A stretch of DNA of 54,790 nucleotides, from the IMG/VR virus record IMGVR_UViG_3300032293_000953, positions 1 to 54,790 of that record. One strand, 5' to 3'. The DNA is from a virus. A program made the translations under genes and the position numbers. How positions within the stretch are numbered: position 1 is the first letter of the stretch; the number at the start of each line of letters is the position of its first letter. Positions 25,290-32,759 of the stretch are shown here, piece by piece. The notes below the pieces were generated by a model. It was not told the DNA's origin. It did no database searches and saw only the letters and a list, made by a program, of their open reading frames with translations.

Positions 25290-25640
25290 ATGGTAACTTT
25301 CACCATTTATGGTGAGCCTGCGTCTAAGGCTAATAGTCGCAGGCTCGTCAAACGGGGCAAGCGTGTTATCCCCATCAAGTCAGCAAAGGCGCTGGATTAC
25401 TGTGACGCCTTCATCAAGCAATGTCCGGTGCTGGATACCTTAATGGATGGTGAGTTGGTTGCTCACATTCATATTTGGTATGCTAGTCAGCGCCCGGACT
25501 TGGACCCTAGTTTGATTCTGGATTTAATGCAGGAGCGCATTTACCAGAACGACAGGCAGGTTAGAGAAATGCACCTATACCATTGGATTGATAAAGATAA
25601 TCCAAGGGCGCAGATCACTATAGAAAGAAGGTCGTTATAA
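25290..25640 (+). CDS. rusA: RusA-family Holliday junction resolvase
   Basis: I chose ATG 25290 (AGAGG upstream), giving 116 residues, close to the family length of about 120. Conserved acidic residues lie in QRPDLDPSLILDLMQ (D70, D72, D78) and NDRQVREMHLY (D88), the metal-binding set of RusA dimers. RusA cuts four-way junctions before packaging. Unlike its recombination partners it is rightward, starting inside the divergent promoter region and ending over the tail of a leftward tiny gene. Confidence 0.9.
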   Translation: MVTFTIYGEPASKANSRRLVKRGKRVIPIKSAKALDYCDAFIKQCPVLDTLMDGELVAHIHIWYASQRPDLDPSLILDLMQERIYQNDRQVREMHLYHWIDKDNPRAQITIERRSL

Positions 25641-25722
25641 GCCAGTGGGCGGCAAGGCTTCCCAATAGAAAGCCTGACAAGGCGACCAAAAGAATGATGG
25701 CTGTTGCTTTAGTCCTGCTCAT
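25618..25722 (-). CDS. tiny single-pass membrane protein (34 residues)
   Basis: ATG 25722 to TAG 25618. The sequence is a basic N-terminus (MSRTKAT), a hydrophobic helix (IILLVALSGFLLGSLAA) and a short end (HWLITTFFL). It lies 4 bases behind another membrane-protein gene in the same operon, with AAGGG upstream. It overlaps the convergent RusA stop by 23 bp. No homologue can be named. Possible roles are lysis accessory, superinfection exclusion or membrane targeting. Confidence 0.5.
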   Translation of the reverse strand: MSRTKATAIILLVALSGFLLGSLAAHWLITTFFL

Positions 25723-25726
25723 GCGT

Positions 25727-25876
25727 CTAACCCTTTATGATTGTGTAGATAAACAGACCGAGCGCCACGATGAATGTGTAGATACCCAGCGTCCGTTCCA
25801 CTTTATCGCTGGGCCACACCGCCATTAACAGGCTGAATGTGGCAACGAAAGCAAGTATGCACAACCAGAAGATCAT
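25727..25876 (-). CDS. small two-helix membrane protein (49 residues)
   Basis: ATG 25876 overlaps the preceding stop by ATGA, which supports translation. Two hydrophobic helices, MIFWLCILAFVATFSLLMAV and IYTFIVALGLFIYTII, flank a polar loop (WPSDKVERTLG). The topology resembles small class II holins, but the gene is far from the SleB lysin, so the holin idea is weak. Too short to be assigned to a family by eye. Confidence 0.6.
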   Translation of the reverse strand: MIFWLCILAFVATFSLLMAVWPSDKVERTLGIYTFIVALGLFIYTIIKG

Positions 25877-26118
25877 GGCATATCCTTCAGGGCCTTTGCC
25901 CGTAGGGCGTTGATGATTTCCACGGCGCCCTGCAATCCCTGCTTAGGAGCCTTGTGATAAGAAACGATAATGGTCCCCCTGTCTGAAATGGTTTCCCTGG
26001 TTGCCCTTGGTTCTTCGCAAGCCTTCTGGACTGCGAGAAGGGCGGCAAGGTATCCGTCCCGATAGCCGGTAGCCATGATGCGCTTGGCGTCTGAGGCTGT
26101 GTAGATTGGTTCATTCAT
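25873..26118 (-). CDS. hypothetical protein
   Basis: 81 residues with YTASDAKRIMATGYRDGYLA, ALLAVQKACEEPRATRETIS and a C-terminal GLQGAVEIINALRAKALKDM. It is ATGA-coupled on both sides. No recognised family. Confidence 0.55.
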   Translation of the reverse strand: MNEPIYTASDAKRIMATGYRDGYLAALLAVQKACEEPRATRETISDRGTIIVSYHKAPKQGLQGAVEIINALRAKALKDMP

Positions 26119-26222
26119 ATGCAGCCGCCCTTGCCCGTAGCGCGGTGGCGCATAGGGCTAGTGCAGTAGAGCGGAATGATCGCGTAGCCAAATCGGCGGA
26201 AGATGGCCCGAAGCAGTTTCAT
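26115..26222 (-). CDS. tiny hypothetical protein (35 residues)
   Basis: ATG 26222 sits behind GGGGTAAAACC just after the upstream gene's stop, and its stop overlaps the next start by ATGA. The peptide starts MKLLRAIFRRFGYAIIPLYC and is basic at the end (MRHRATGKGG). It is amphipathic and basic, possibly membrane-associated. The longer frame to 26435 lies inside the upstream gene. Confidence 0.45.
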   Translation of the reverse strand: MKLLRAIFRRFGYAIIPLYCTSPMRHRATGKGGCI

Positions 26223-26226
26223 GGTT

Positions 26227-26544
26227 TTACCCCGCATGAAACGACGCGCAGATAACGCCAATCTTGGTGCTGGGCACGGCGTCGCCAATAAGACGCGCCG
26301 TGACAAGATGGGGACTGTCGCACCAACAATCCCATCGAGACGGCCTGCCTTCAGACCAGCCCGACGCGAAAGGGGCACCCTTTTGGGAAGCCCAGATAGC
26401 GCCGTCTGGATGTATGGTGCGCGCTGTCTCTTCATCTGGCGCGGCGACTACTGCATCGCTGTATGTATCATAGTCGTTATTTTGTTCTTGCGAGATATGC
26501 CAGAGTTTCATGGGGGCGGGCTCCGTGGTGGTGGGGTCAGTCAT
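26227..26544 (-). CDS. conserved small phage protein
   Basis: 105 residues: MKLWHISQEQNNDYDTYSDA, VVAAPDEETARTIHP, and LVTARLIGDAVPSTKIGVIC followed by ASFHAG. This sequence of segments (MKLWxIxQ...YDTYxxxVVAAP...ARxIGxAxP...GVICASFxAG) is a family I know from many alphaproteobacterial phages. The function is unknown. Start at 26544 or at the internal Met (MKLWHIS, 26511). Confidence 0.6.
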   Translation of the reverse strand: MTDPTTTEPAPMKLWHISQEQNNDYDTYSDAVVAAPDEETARTIHPDGAIWASQKGAPFASGWSEGRPSRWDCWCDSPHLVTARLIGDAVPSTKIGVICASFHAG

Positions 26545-27445
26545 TGGTTTTATCCTTCCCTACCGCCTTCACCATCGCGCGGATACGAATAGCGTCACGG
26601 AACGCCTCATTAAATACAAGTAGGGCTTTTTCCCATGCTTCAAGCGGCGTCCATGTTTCTGCGCCCTCTGGCACTTCCACTTTGACGCTAACGCTCGCAC
26701 ACTCCTCGCGCTCATTATCCACACGCTCTCGGATGGCTTCGATGATCCGGCTCGCCGTTGCGTCCATAGGAAGGCGCAATTCTTCAGTGATGCGACCAAG
26801 GCGGTTAAAAAATTCGTCGCGCTCTTGCTCTGCTTCGCTGGCGTAAGTGCCGGGCGGCGTGTCGGATAGCGTGCGGATGTCGGCGGCGATATATTCCGCA
26901 ATCTCGGCGTTATTCTCCCATGCCTGTTTCCATTCATACGGCATGCCTCCTGGCCTTTTCCATTTCTCAGGCATTTCGACGCGGTATAAACGGACAACCG
27001 CATCACAGGCCGCGATGCACTCTGCCAGCGCGCTTTGCCGGGCCTGGGCAACTAGATTAGCAGCGGATTTTGACGCCACCGGGTCAAGTGCGCGAATCCA
27101 TGCCGCGCCTTCGGATAGGGCGCGGTAATAGCCCGTGTCGTGTTCCGAACCTTCCCCGGTTTTGGGGTTGTATTTGTGCTGACGGTGCAGTTCCTCCAAT
27201 CGCCGCGCCGCTTCTTCCAGCGCGCTTTGCCGCGCGGTGGCGACCAGATCAGCGGCGGATTGTGACACTTTCGGATCAATCGCGGCATTTACCTCCCGCC
27301 GGATCAGGCGTTGCAGCGCATCGGCTGGTGTCTCGTGATCCTCGATTGGTGATAGCCAATTTGTCAGCGCGTCATTGACCGCACCACGCCACCGTTCCGG
27401 GTTCAGCGGCACCCCAGGCTTGCCGGGCCATCCGTTATTGTCCAT
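26537..27445 (-). CDS. helical hypothetical protein with internal repeat
   Basis: 302 residues, highly helical. A segment of about 30 residues is duplicated: DPKVSQSAADLVATARQSAL and, about 60 residues on, DPVASKSAANLVAQARQSAL. The C-terminal part contains EAWEKALLVFNEAFRDAIRI. Its GC content is above that of the core genes, as for its neighbours to 28.2 kb. No catalytic motif or family recognised. Confidence 0.55.
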   Translation of the reverse strand: MDNNGWPGKPGVPLNPERWRGAVNDALTNWLSPIEDHETPADALQRLIRREVNAAIDPKVSQSAADLVATARQSALEEAARRLEELHRQHKYNPKTGEGSEHDTGYYRALSEGAAWIRALDPVASKSAANLVAQARQSALAECIAACDAVVRLYRVEMPEKWKRPGGMPYEWKQAWENNAEIAEYIAADIRTLSDTPPGTYASEAEQERDEFFNRLGRITEELRLPMDATASRIIEAIRERVDNEREECASVSVKVEVPEGAETWTPLEAWEKALLVFNEAFRDAIRIRAMVKAVGKDKTND

Positions 27446-27447
27446 TT

Positions 27448-27630
27448 CTATATCCTTTCAGCGGGGCACATGCGCGCCGCTTCCCATTGTTTTTTGCTGA
27501 ACGGTGTCCAGCGGCCTTCAACCCAAACATACCAACCTGCGCCGTGTGCAAACCTATTTTCTTTCACAACGTAAAGGCGCCCGGAAGCGGAACGCCATAT
27601 AGACCCGATTTCCGGCGGCTTATCGCTCAT
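27448..27630 (-). CDS. small hypothetical protein
   Basis: ATG 27630 follows AGGAGGAACC. The 60 residues contain PPEIGSIWRSASGRLYVVKE and AGWYVWVEGRWTPFSKKQWE, a small beta-rich fold seen in phage early proteins. It overlaps the upstream stop by 11 bp. Function unknown. Confidence 0.55.
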   Translation of the reverse strand: MSDKPPEIGSIWRSASGRLYVVKENRFAHGAGWYVWVEGRWTPFSKKQWEAARMCPAERI

Positions 27631-27832
27631 TGGTTCCTCCTGTGGTTTTGGATGGCACTGCTGGAAAATGCCAAGGATCGGGTTGCGGGTTTCCAAACGT
27701 TACCATTGTCTGTGCTGACGTTGACACCAACGGCACCACAAACGGCTGACCGCCCCAATTTTTCAGCATCCGGTGAATATCCTCGACCTTCTGCACAAGC
27801 GCATCAAATTCAGCGCGGGTTATGTCGCTCAT
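27620..27832 (-). CDS. small hypothetical protein
   Basis: 70 residues: an N-terminal coiled-coil (SDITRAEFDALVQKVEDIHR) and a proline-containing tail (FGNPQPDPWHFPAVPSKTTG). ATGA overlap with the upstream stop. No family recognised. Confidence 0.5.
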   Translation of the reverse strand: MSDITRAEFDALVQKVEDIHRMLKNWGGQPFVVPLVSTSAQTMVTFGNPQPDPWHFPAVPSKTTGGTNER

Positions 27833-28212
27833 TCCTTTTCTCCCAGCACGGCAAGTGCTTCCGCGTGAATTGCGTCACAAACGATTGGGTTTCCAGCCAA
27901 GGCCACTTGTACGTGATCTGTATTGGTCCCGGCCAAATACGCCACAAGTTTTCGCAGCCGCGCGTTCTCGGCCTGTAGCTGCTCGCGCTTCTTCTGCTCG
28001 CGCGCATATTCTGCCGCGTTCCGGTCGGCCCTGCCGTGCTGATGGGCGCGCTCGCGCTCTACGCTGGCGAGATCGTCTTGAAGGTTGACCTTTTCTGCCT
28101 GTAGCGCATCACGCTCGGCGGCGAGGGATCGGAGGGCGGTGGCGTTCCGGTCCATATCAAGGCGGTTCAATATCAACGCCAGCCGTTCCGCTTCTTCCGT
28201 GGTGATGGTCAT
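27829..28212 (-). CDS. coiled-coil hypothetical protein
   Basis: 127 residues with a long coiled coil at about 25-95 (LRSLAAERDALQAEKVNLQD, then REQKKREQLQAENARLRKLV). It is coupled by ATGA overlaps. Similar coiled-coil genes occur in early phage operons without known role. Confidence 0.5.
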   Translation of the reverse strand: MTITTEEAERLALILNRLDMDRNATALRSLAAERDALQAEKVNLQDDLASVERERAHQHGRADRNAAEYAREQKKREQLQAENARLRKLVAYLAGTNTDHVQVALAGNPIVCDAIHAEALAVLGEKE

Positions 28213-28700
28213 TTCTTCCGCATCTCCATCATCGCATCAGCTTGTTTATACGCATCTATGGCAAGCATGACTTCAACCCAATTTGCCCCGTGCTTCGGGA
28301 AAAGCAATTTCATCGCTTCCATCGCAAATTCATCGCGCAGGGTTTTGATTTCCGGCGCTGGTGCATCGGCAGGCGGCGTGTCGCCCCCCACCAGTGCGCG
28401 AAAGCCATCCGTCACGCGCTTAACCCAATCAGGATCGCGTTGGCGCCAATAGCGCGGGTCGCGCATCATCTCGCGCAATTCCGCTTCGGTTTCCTTCACG
28501 GCAGGCGGCGTGTCGCTGACATAGACTTCGGAGATTAGGTCGAAGTCATGGGGCTTGTTGTTGGTTGTATAAGACCCATCCGGTTTCCAACAACAATTTT
28601 CAATCCAAAAGATGAAATCCCCAAAGTTTTCTGTGGTTTCTATTGGCCCAACCACACGCCCGCCCCGCGTCCGGTAATACTTTCCTTCTTGAAGGATCAT
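28209..28700 (-). CDS. conserved phage hypothetical protein
   Basis: 163 residues; AAAGGAG precedes ATG 28700. The N-terminal beta part MILQEGKYYRTRGGRVVGPI, then PHDFDLISEVYV, is common in phage proteins. The middle has AELREMMRDPRYWRQRDPDW followed by VKRVTDGFRALVGG, and the end is helical. It is the first gene after the promoter at 28725-28754. Function unknown. Confidence 0.6.
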   Translation of the reverse strand: MILQEGKYYRTRGGRVVGPIETTENFGDFIFWIENCCWKPDGSYTTNNKPHDFDLISEVYVSDTPPAVKETEAELREMMRDPRYWRQRDPDWVKRVTDGFRALVGGDTPPADAPAPEIKTLRDEFAMEAMKLLFPKHGANWVEVMLAIDAYKQADAMMEMRKK

Positions 28701-28724
28701 GTCATGTCTCCTTTGGTTTTACAT

Positions 28725-28754
28725 CTTATATCACTCCCCAATCCCCATTGTCAA
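28725..28754 (-). promoter_or_regulatory. strong leftward promoter
   Basis: On the minus strand a perfect TTGACA (28754-28749) is followed after 18 bp by TATAAG (28730-28725; an ATATAA is present at 17 bp). The start codon of the next gene is 25 bases downstream of the -10, with AAAGGAG between. The same CTATTGACAAT context recurs at 42331-42336. Confidence 0.75.
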
Positions 28755-28786
28755 TAGATAATTTGCACATCAATTAGGGATTGATA

Positions 28787-29191
28787 TTAGTTAGGGCGCC
28801 AGCCTGTTATATTTTGAATGATGATCTCATCCTCAAGCCCGTCCAGCTTGGACGGAACTCTGGACCAGACCCCTGTATCTTGATCGTAGTAACCCATTGT
28901 GATGATTACCTCGTCCTCTGTCTCAGTCCTGAGTGTCAGGACGGTTCCATCTTTAGGTGCATTTCTCATATTGAACCAGACCGTATCTGATTGTTTGTGT
29001 GGATTGATTTCCTGAATTACCTCTCCGGTCTTAGGATCAATCCTTCTTACATTAGAAGCTGGTCCAAACTTCTGCTTCTGCCAGAATTGTTTGGTATTCA
29101 CCTTTGGTTTATTTGGTTTCTTAATTCCCTTTTGTTGTTTGGCGAGATATTCAATCTCGCTTTCTCTCCTATTTCTATATTTGATCTTCAT
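28787..29191 (-). CDS. hypothetical protein with DUF551-like C-terminal part
   Basis: 134 residues. The basic N-terminal part (MKIKYRNRRESEIEYLAKQQ, KKPNKPKVNTKQFWQKQKFG) may bind nucleic acid. The C-terminal half, WFNMRNAPKDGTVLTLRTET, then GYYDQDTGVWSRV and TGWRPN, has the DUF551-like pattern (APKDGTxxLL...WRP). AAGGA precedes the start. It is the last leftward gene before the divergent spacer. Function unknown. Confidence 0.55.
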   Translation of the reverse strand: MKIKYRNRRESEIEYLAKQQKGIKKPNKPKVNTKQFWQKQKFGPASNVRRIDPKTGEVIQEINPHKQSDTVWFNMRNAPKDGTVLTLRTETEDEVIITMGYYDQDTGVWSRVPSKLDGLEDEIIIQNITGWRPN

Positions 29192-29756
29192 TCTATATAT
29201 CCTTTTCTATGGTTTCATTGTTACCCTAGGAGCAATGTCCCACCCTCCGCCCCAAAAATTGATTTCGGGGCGCCGGGTAAAAACAAATTCGTAATTCTCT
29301 CTGCCTCGCGCGTTTTGCTACGGTGCTCATTCCCATTCTCAGGGAACTGCCCTGCCCACCCTGCTTCCGGTGGATTTCTAGAACATCGCCCTCAGTAATT
29401 ACGAACTGGGGCCGGGGTCGGAGTCTGTTTCCCCGCGCGACATCACCGCTTACTAGTCCAGGGTTTCGGCATCCTGGGAGTTGCATCTGTCAGTGGGGAG
29501 AGCAACGGTAGCAGCCCCTTGGATTTCTCCAAAAAGAACCTTGACTACCAGACTGAAATGGGAGATAAAATCGCCTATGGCGTTCTCGCCCACCTTGGTC
29601 TGAACAAGGTGACTTTTTAAGGGGGACGCTTTTGCAGAGCGTTCCCCTTCCTCATTTTGTAGCATCCCTATTATATCGGCGCAAGAGAAAAAATAGGTTG
29701 AAATTATCCCCAAAATATGTTAGCGCCCCGATAGTTTTGCACAAAAGGGGAGACTT
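29192..29756. other. 565-bp divergent intergenic region, structured, no confident gene
   Basis: The region separates leftward and rightward genes. Visible features are a TTCGTAATT / AATTACGAA pair about 100 bp apart near 29288 and 29395, several short hairpins, and a 10-bp stem with loop TTTGCAG at 29621-29647. A rightward frame of about 70 codons ending ...AYGVLAHLGLNKVTF with TAA directly before that hairpin looks coding, but has no start codon. A leftward frame (29453-29713) competes with it. It could be a decayed gene, a regulatory RNA or an origin-like spacer. Confidence 0.5.
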
Positions 29757-30767
29757 ATGCAAAAGCTGACAGACCAAGAGTTCATTAAAGCATGGCATGA
29801 TGGGCAGGGTTCTCCTGCCAAGGTATCAAAGCTAACCGGCGTTGATCTAAGGACAATTTACCGGCGCCGAGATAAGCTAATGGGCACGGGTATTAACCTG
29901 GAAACCATTAAGGCTAATGGGATGAGCAATCGTCCAGTAGAGTATATCAAGAGGGCGCCGGTCAACATTGATTCAGGCGCCATTGTTATATTCAGTGACG
30001 CCCATTGGTGGCCCAAGGCCAATCTAACCCCAGCCAATCATGCTTTGCTTAAAGTTATCAATGATCTAAAGCCCAAGGCCGTAATTGCCAACGGGGACAT
30101 TCTTGATGGGGCTTCTATCTCTCGCCATGATCCTGAAGGCTGGCGTGATGTTCCGCCTCTCCATGCTGAGTTGGATGAAGTAAAGCAGCGTATGGCTGAG
30201 ATTCAAGAGGCCGCTAGCGGGGCTGAGTTGCTTCGGACAATCGGCAACCACGACATTCGGTTTGACAAGCGGCTTGCCCTACAAGCCCCTGATTACCGCC
30301 ACCTAGCGGGCATGATGCTGCGCCATCACCTAGAGGATTGGCAGGAATCCATGTCAATCGAGATTAACAACAGCGTGATTGTGAAGCACCGCTGGCATAA
30401 CGGTATCCATGGCGCCTATAACAATGTCCTGCGGGCTGGCCGGTCTATTGTGACGGGGCACTTGCATCGGCTTCAGGTGACGCCCTGGACCGACTACAAC
30501 GGGCGCCGGTTTGGTATTGACTGCGGCACCCTGGCTGACATTGGCGGTCCTCAGTTTGACTATGATGAGGATAGCCCTAAAAATTGGGGGCAGGGTTTTG
30601 TGGTGCTGACCTTTCATAAGGGTCAGTTGTTGCCGCCTGAGATTTGTGAAGTGTTGGGTGGGCGCGCGTTCTTCCGGGGGAGTCTGGTCTATGAAGCGAA
30701 AGATTCCAAGCCGAATAAAGGAACTGGCAAAGCTCCCGCCCGGCCCCGTTCTAAAGCTCGAAATTGA
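29757..30767 (+). CDS. calcineurin-like metallophosphoesterase with N-terminal HTH-like region
   Basis: 336 residues. The first 45 form an HTH-like part (EFIKAWHDGQGSPAKVSKLT, GVDLRTIYRRRDKL). The phosphoesterase metal motifs follow in order: SDAHWW (80-85), NGDILDG (about 111-117), GNHD (163-166) and GHLHR (234-238). The spacing fits phage-encoded calcineurin-like phosphatases, distantly related to Mre11/SbcD nucleases. The substrate is unknown; DNA ends, or phosphate or cyclic nucleotides used in defence signalling, are possible. GGGGAGAC precedes the start, and the replication helicase lies just downstream. Confidence 0.85.
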   Translation: MQKLTDQEFIKAWHDGQGSPAKVSKLTGVDLRTIYRRRDKLMGTGINLETIKANGMSNRPVEYIKRAPVNIDSGAIVIFSDAHWWPKANLTPANHALLKVINDLKPKAVIANGDILDGASISRHDPEGWRDVPPLHAELDEVKQRMAEIQEAASGAELLRTIGNHDIRFDKRLALQAPDYRHLAGMMLRHHLEDWQESMSIEINNSVIVKHRWHNGIHGAYNNVLRAGRSIVTGHLHRLQVTPWTDYNGRRFGIDCGTLADIGGPQFDYDEDSPKNWGQGFVVLTFHKGQLLPPEICEVLGGRAFFRGSLVYEAKDSKPNKGTGKAPARPRSKARN

Positions 30768-30918
30768 ATGTTCTGCCTGCGGGTATGAATGGATTGCCGC
30801 TACTGTAAAGCATCCGTTGTATTTCCGGTGTCCGTCCTGTGGAAAGAGGAAGGGTGAACGGAAGGATGATGGGTCTAGTGCGGTGATCGCCGTTATCACT
30901 GGCGCTTTTGATAATTGA
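30691..30918 (+). CDS. small zinc-ribbon protein
   Basis: ATG 30691 is chosen (GGGGGAG upstream); it overlaps the metallophosphoesterase end by 77 bp. The 75 residues contain CSACGYEW and CPSCGKRKGE, a four-cysteine zinc ribbon (CxxC...CxxC), and a basic N-terminal region (MKRKIPSRIKELAKLPPGP). It may bind DNA or RNA and could act with the following primase-helicase. The position suggests this but nothing proves it. Confidence 0.65.
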   Translation: MKRKIPSRIKELAKLPPGPVLKLEIECSACGYEWIAATVKHPLYFRCPSCGKRKGERKDDGSSAVIAVITGAFDN

Positions 30919-31030
30919 ATCTCGGGCGCCTTAGTGGTATTTAGATAGCAACCAGCTACCCTAGTCTCCCCAGATCGGGTCGCAATGCTGGTGCAACAGG
31001 TGAAACGTGAGCCTGTAACTCAACGGGGAA

Positions 31031-32734
31031 ATGATGCTGGCAGATTATGTCATAACCCGCGCCAATCGTGGGGAGAACAGGGTATTTTGCCCGTCATGCG
31101 GGCCACAGCGAAGGAACAAGTCAGACACGCCATTATCTCTCCGGGATGAAGGAGACAGGGTGGTATATCATTGCCACCATTGCGGGATAAGCGGTGTATC
31201 TAAGCGAGAAGAACCCAAAAGGAGAGTTGAAGTGCAGCAGACCAGTGTTGTTCCTATGAAGAAGATTGAGAAGGCTGATCTGACAATGGATGCCCTGGCA
31301 TGGTTAGAAGAACGGGGTATTTCGTCCGAGGTTGCAGAGGCAGCAGGAATCATCAGCGGCAAGGCTTTCTTTCGCAAGTTGAATAGGGAAGCTGATGCGG
31401 TTGGCTTTGTGTATAGACATAAAGACAATGACTATGCCGTGAAATGGCGGTGTATTGAGGAGAAGGCTTTTTCTCAGACTGGATCGGCGCAAACCCTATA
31501 CCTTGCTGATAAGTGTGTGGTTGGTGAGCCGGTCCTGATCACAGAAGGAGAAGGTGATGCAATTTCCTTCTGGCAGGCCGGGATGGCTGCCGCCTCTATT
31601 CCATCAGGGGCGATTGAGGCTAACACACAGGATGATGCCTCTCGTTTGAAATGGATGGCGCATCATGACGAGTTACTAGCTAAGGCGCCTGACATTTACC
31701 TAGCGGTGGATGCTGACGGTCCAGGCCAAACCACGGCTAATGAGTTGGCCCGGCGCCTGGGTAAAGCTAAGTGTTGGAAAGTCACCTATCCCCAAGGCTG
31801 TAAGGATGCCAATGACGTATTGGTGAAGCATGGCCCTGATGCCCTGCGAGATTGTATTAAGAACGCTGTCCGTTGGCCCATTGAAGGGGTTGCCAGCGCC
31901 TCCGATTATCTGGATAGGGTTGTGGACCTTTACCGGAAGGGGATGCCCCCTGGCCTTTCTACGGGCTTTAAGAGCGTGGATGAGTTTTTCACATTGAATC
32001 CTGGCAACTTGGTTGTGGTGACGGGCGTTCCCAATTCCGGAAAGTCTCCCTTCATTGATACCATTATGGTCAATGCGATGAGGTTACATGATTGGCGCGT
32101 GGCTTTCGCGGCCTTTGAATCTCCTCCTGCTATGCACCTAGCCCGGCTGGCTGCCCTGAAAACCGGCAAGCCCTTTGGTGATGGCCCTACCCCCCGTATG
32201 AATGAGGGGACACTGCTAGAGGCTATGGCGTGGCTGAATGAACGGGTGACGTTGCTCACGCATGACGGGGTTATGCCGACGCCTGAGAGTTTGATCGAAC
32301 GTTTTGAAACCGCCGTGAGGCGGATGGGTGTTAAGGCTTGCGTGGTTGATCCGTTTAATTTCGTGAAGCTAAATGCCAAGGAAGGTGGCGGTATAGATAC
32401 CGCTGCGATTGGGGAAATGCTGGCAAAGTTCAAGATGTTTGCTGAACGCGCCGAGGTTGTGTTCTTTATCATCGCGCACCCTGCAAAGCCGATGGGGCAA
32501 AGCGCCGATTGGGTTCCTGGCGGGTATGCTATTTCCCATAGTGCTGAGTGGTATAACCGGCCTGACTTTGGGCTTACCATCCATAGGTCCAAGGAAAAGG
32601 GTAATGAATTTCATGTTTGGAAGGCTAAGTGGTCGCATCAGGGGAAGGTGGGGTGGACGGGGATTCAGTATGTCCCTGCGACTGGTGGGTTTAGTGATGG
32701 TTCTGAGTGGGATTTGCCGGATGAACCATTTTAG
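31031..32734 (+). CDS. T7 gp4-like primase-helicase
   Basis: 567 residues. The zinc-binding primase finger is C20/C23...C48/C51 (CPSCG and CHHCG). The TOPRIM domain has ITEGEGDAIS near 169-178 and AVDADGPG near 225. The DnaB/Twinkle-type helicase has Walker A GVPNSGKS near 332-339, CVVDPFN as Walker B, and FFIIAHPAKP in the H3 region. The acidic-aromatic end (WDLPDEPF) recalls the T7 gp4 tail that contacts the polymerase. It unwinds and primes at the replication fork. No DNA polymerase is seen in the window. Confidence 0.92.
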   Translation: MMLADYVITRANRGENRVFCPSCGPQRRNKSDTPLSLRDEGDRVVYHCHHCGISGVSKREEPKRRVEVQQTSVVPMKKIEKADLTMDALAWLEERGISSEVAEAAGIISGKAFFRKLNREADAVGFVYRHKDNDYAVKWRCIEEKAFSQTGSAQTLYLADKCVVGEPVLITEGEGDAISFWQAGMAAASIPSGAIEANTQDDASRLKWMAHHDELLAKAPDIYLAVDADGPGQTTANELARRLGKAKCWKVTYPQGCKDANDVLVKHGPDALRDCIKNAVRWPIEGVASASDYLDRVVDLYRKGMPPGLSTGFKSVDEFFTLNPGNLVVVTGVPNSGKSPFIDTIMVNAMRLHDWRVAFAAFESPPAMHLARLAALKTGKPFGDGPTPRMNEGTLLEAMAWLNERVTLLTHDGVMPTPESLIERFETAVRRMGVKACVVDPFNFVKLNAKEGGGIDTAAIGEMLAKFKMFAERAEVVFFIIAHPAKPMGQSADWVPGGYAISHSAEWYNRPDFGLTIHRSKEKGNEFHVWKAKWSHQGKVGWTGIQYVPATGGFSDGSEWDLPDEPF

Positions 32735-32759
32735 GGGTTGAAATTAGATTGATTGTTTG

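Noticed and set aside
29226-29486. Leftward 86-codon frame in the divergent spacer
   Set aside because: No ribosome binding site, atypical composition, and it lies over inverted repeats. Treated as non-coding pending a search.
29453-29713. Leftward 86-codon frame starting MGIISTYFFSC
   Set aside because: A competing sense frame on the other strand looks at least as natural, no Shine-Dalgarno is present, and no family is recognised. Left inside the spacer entry.
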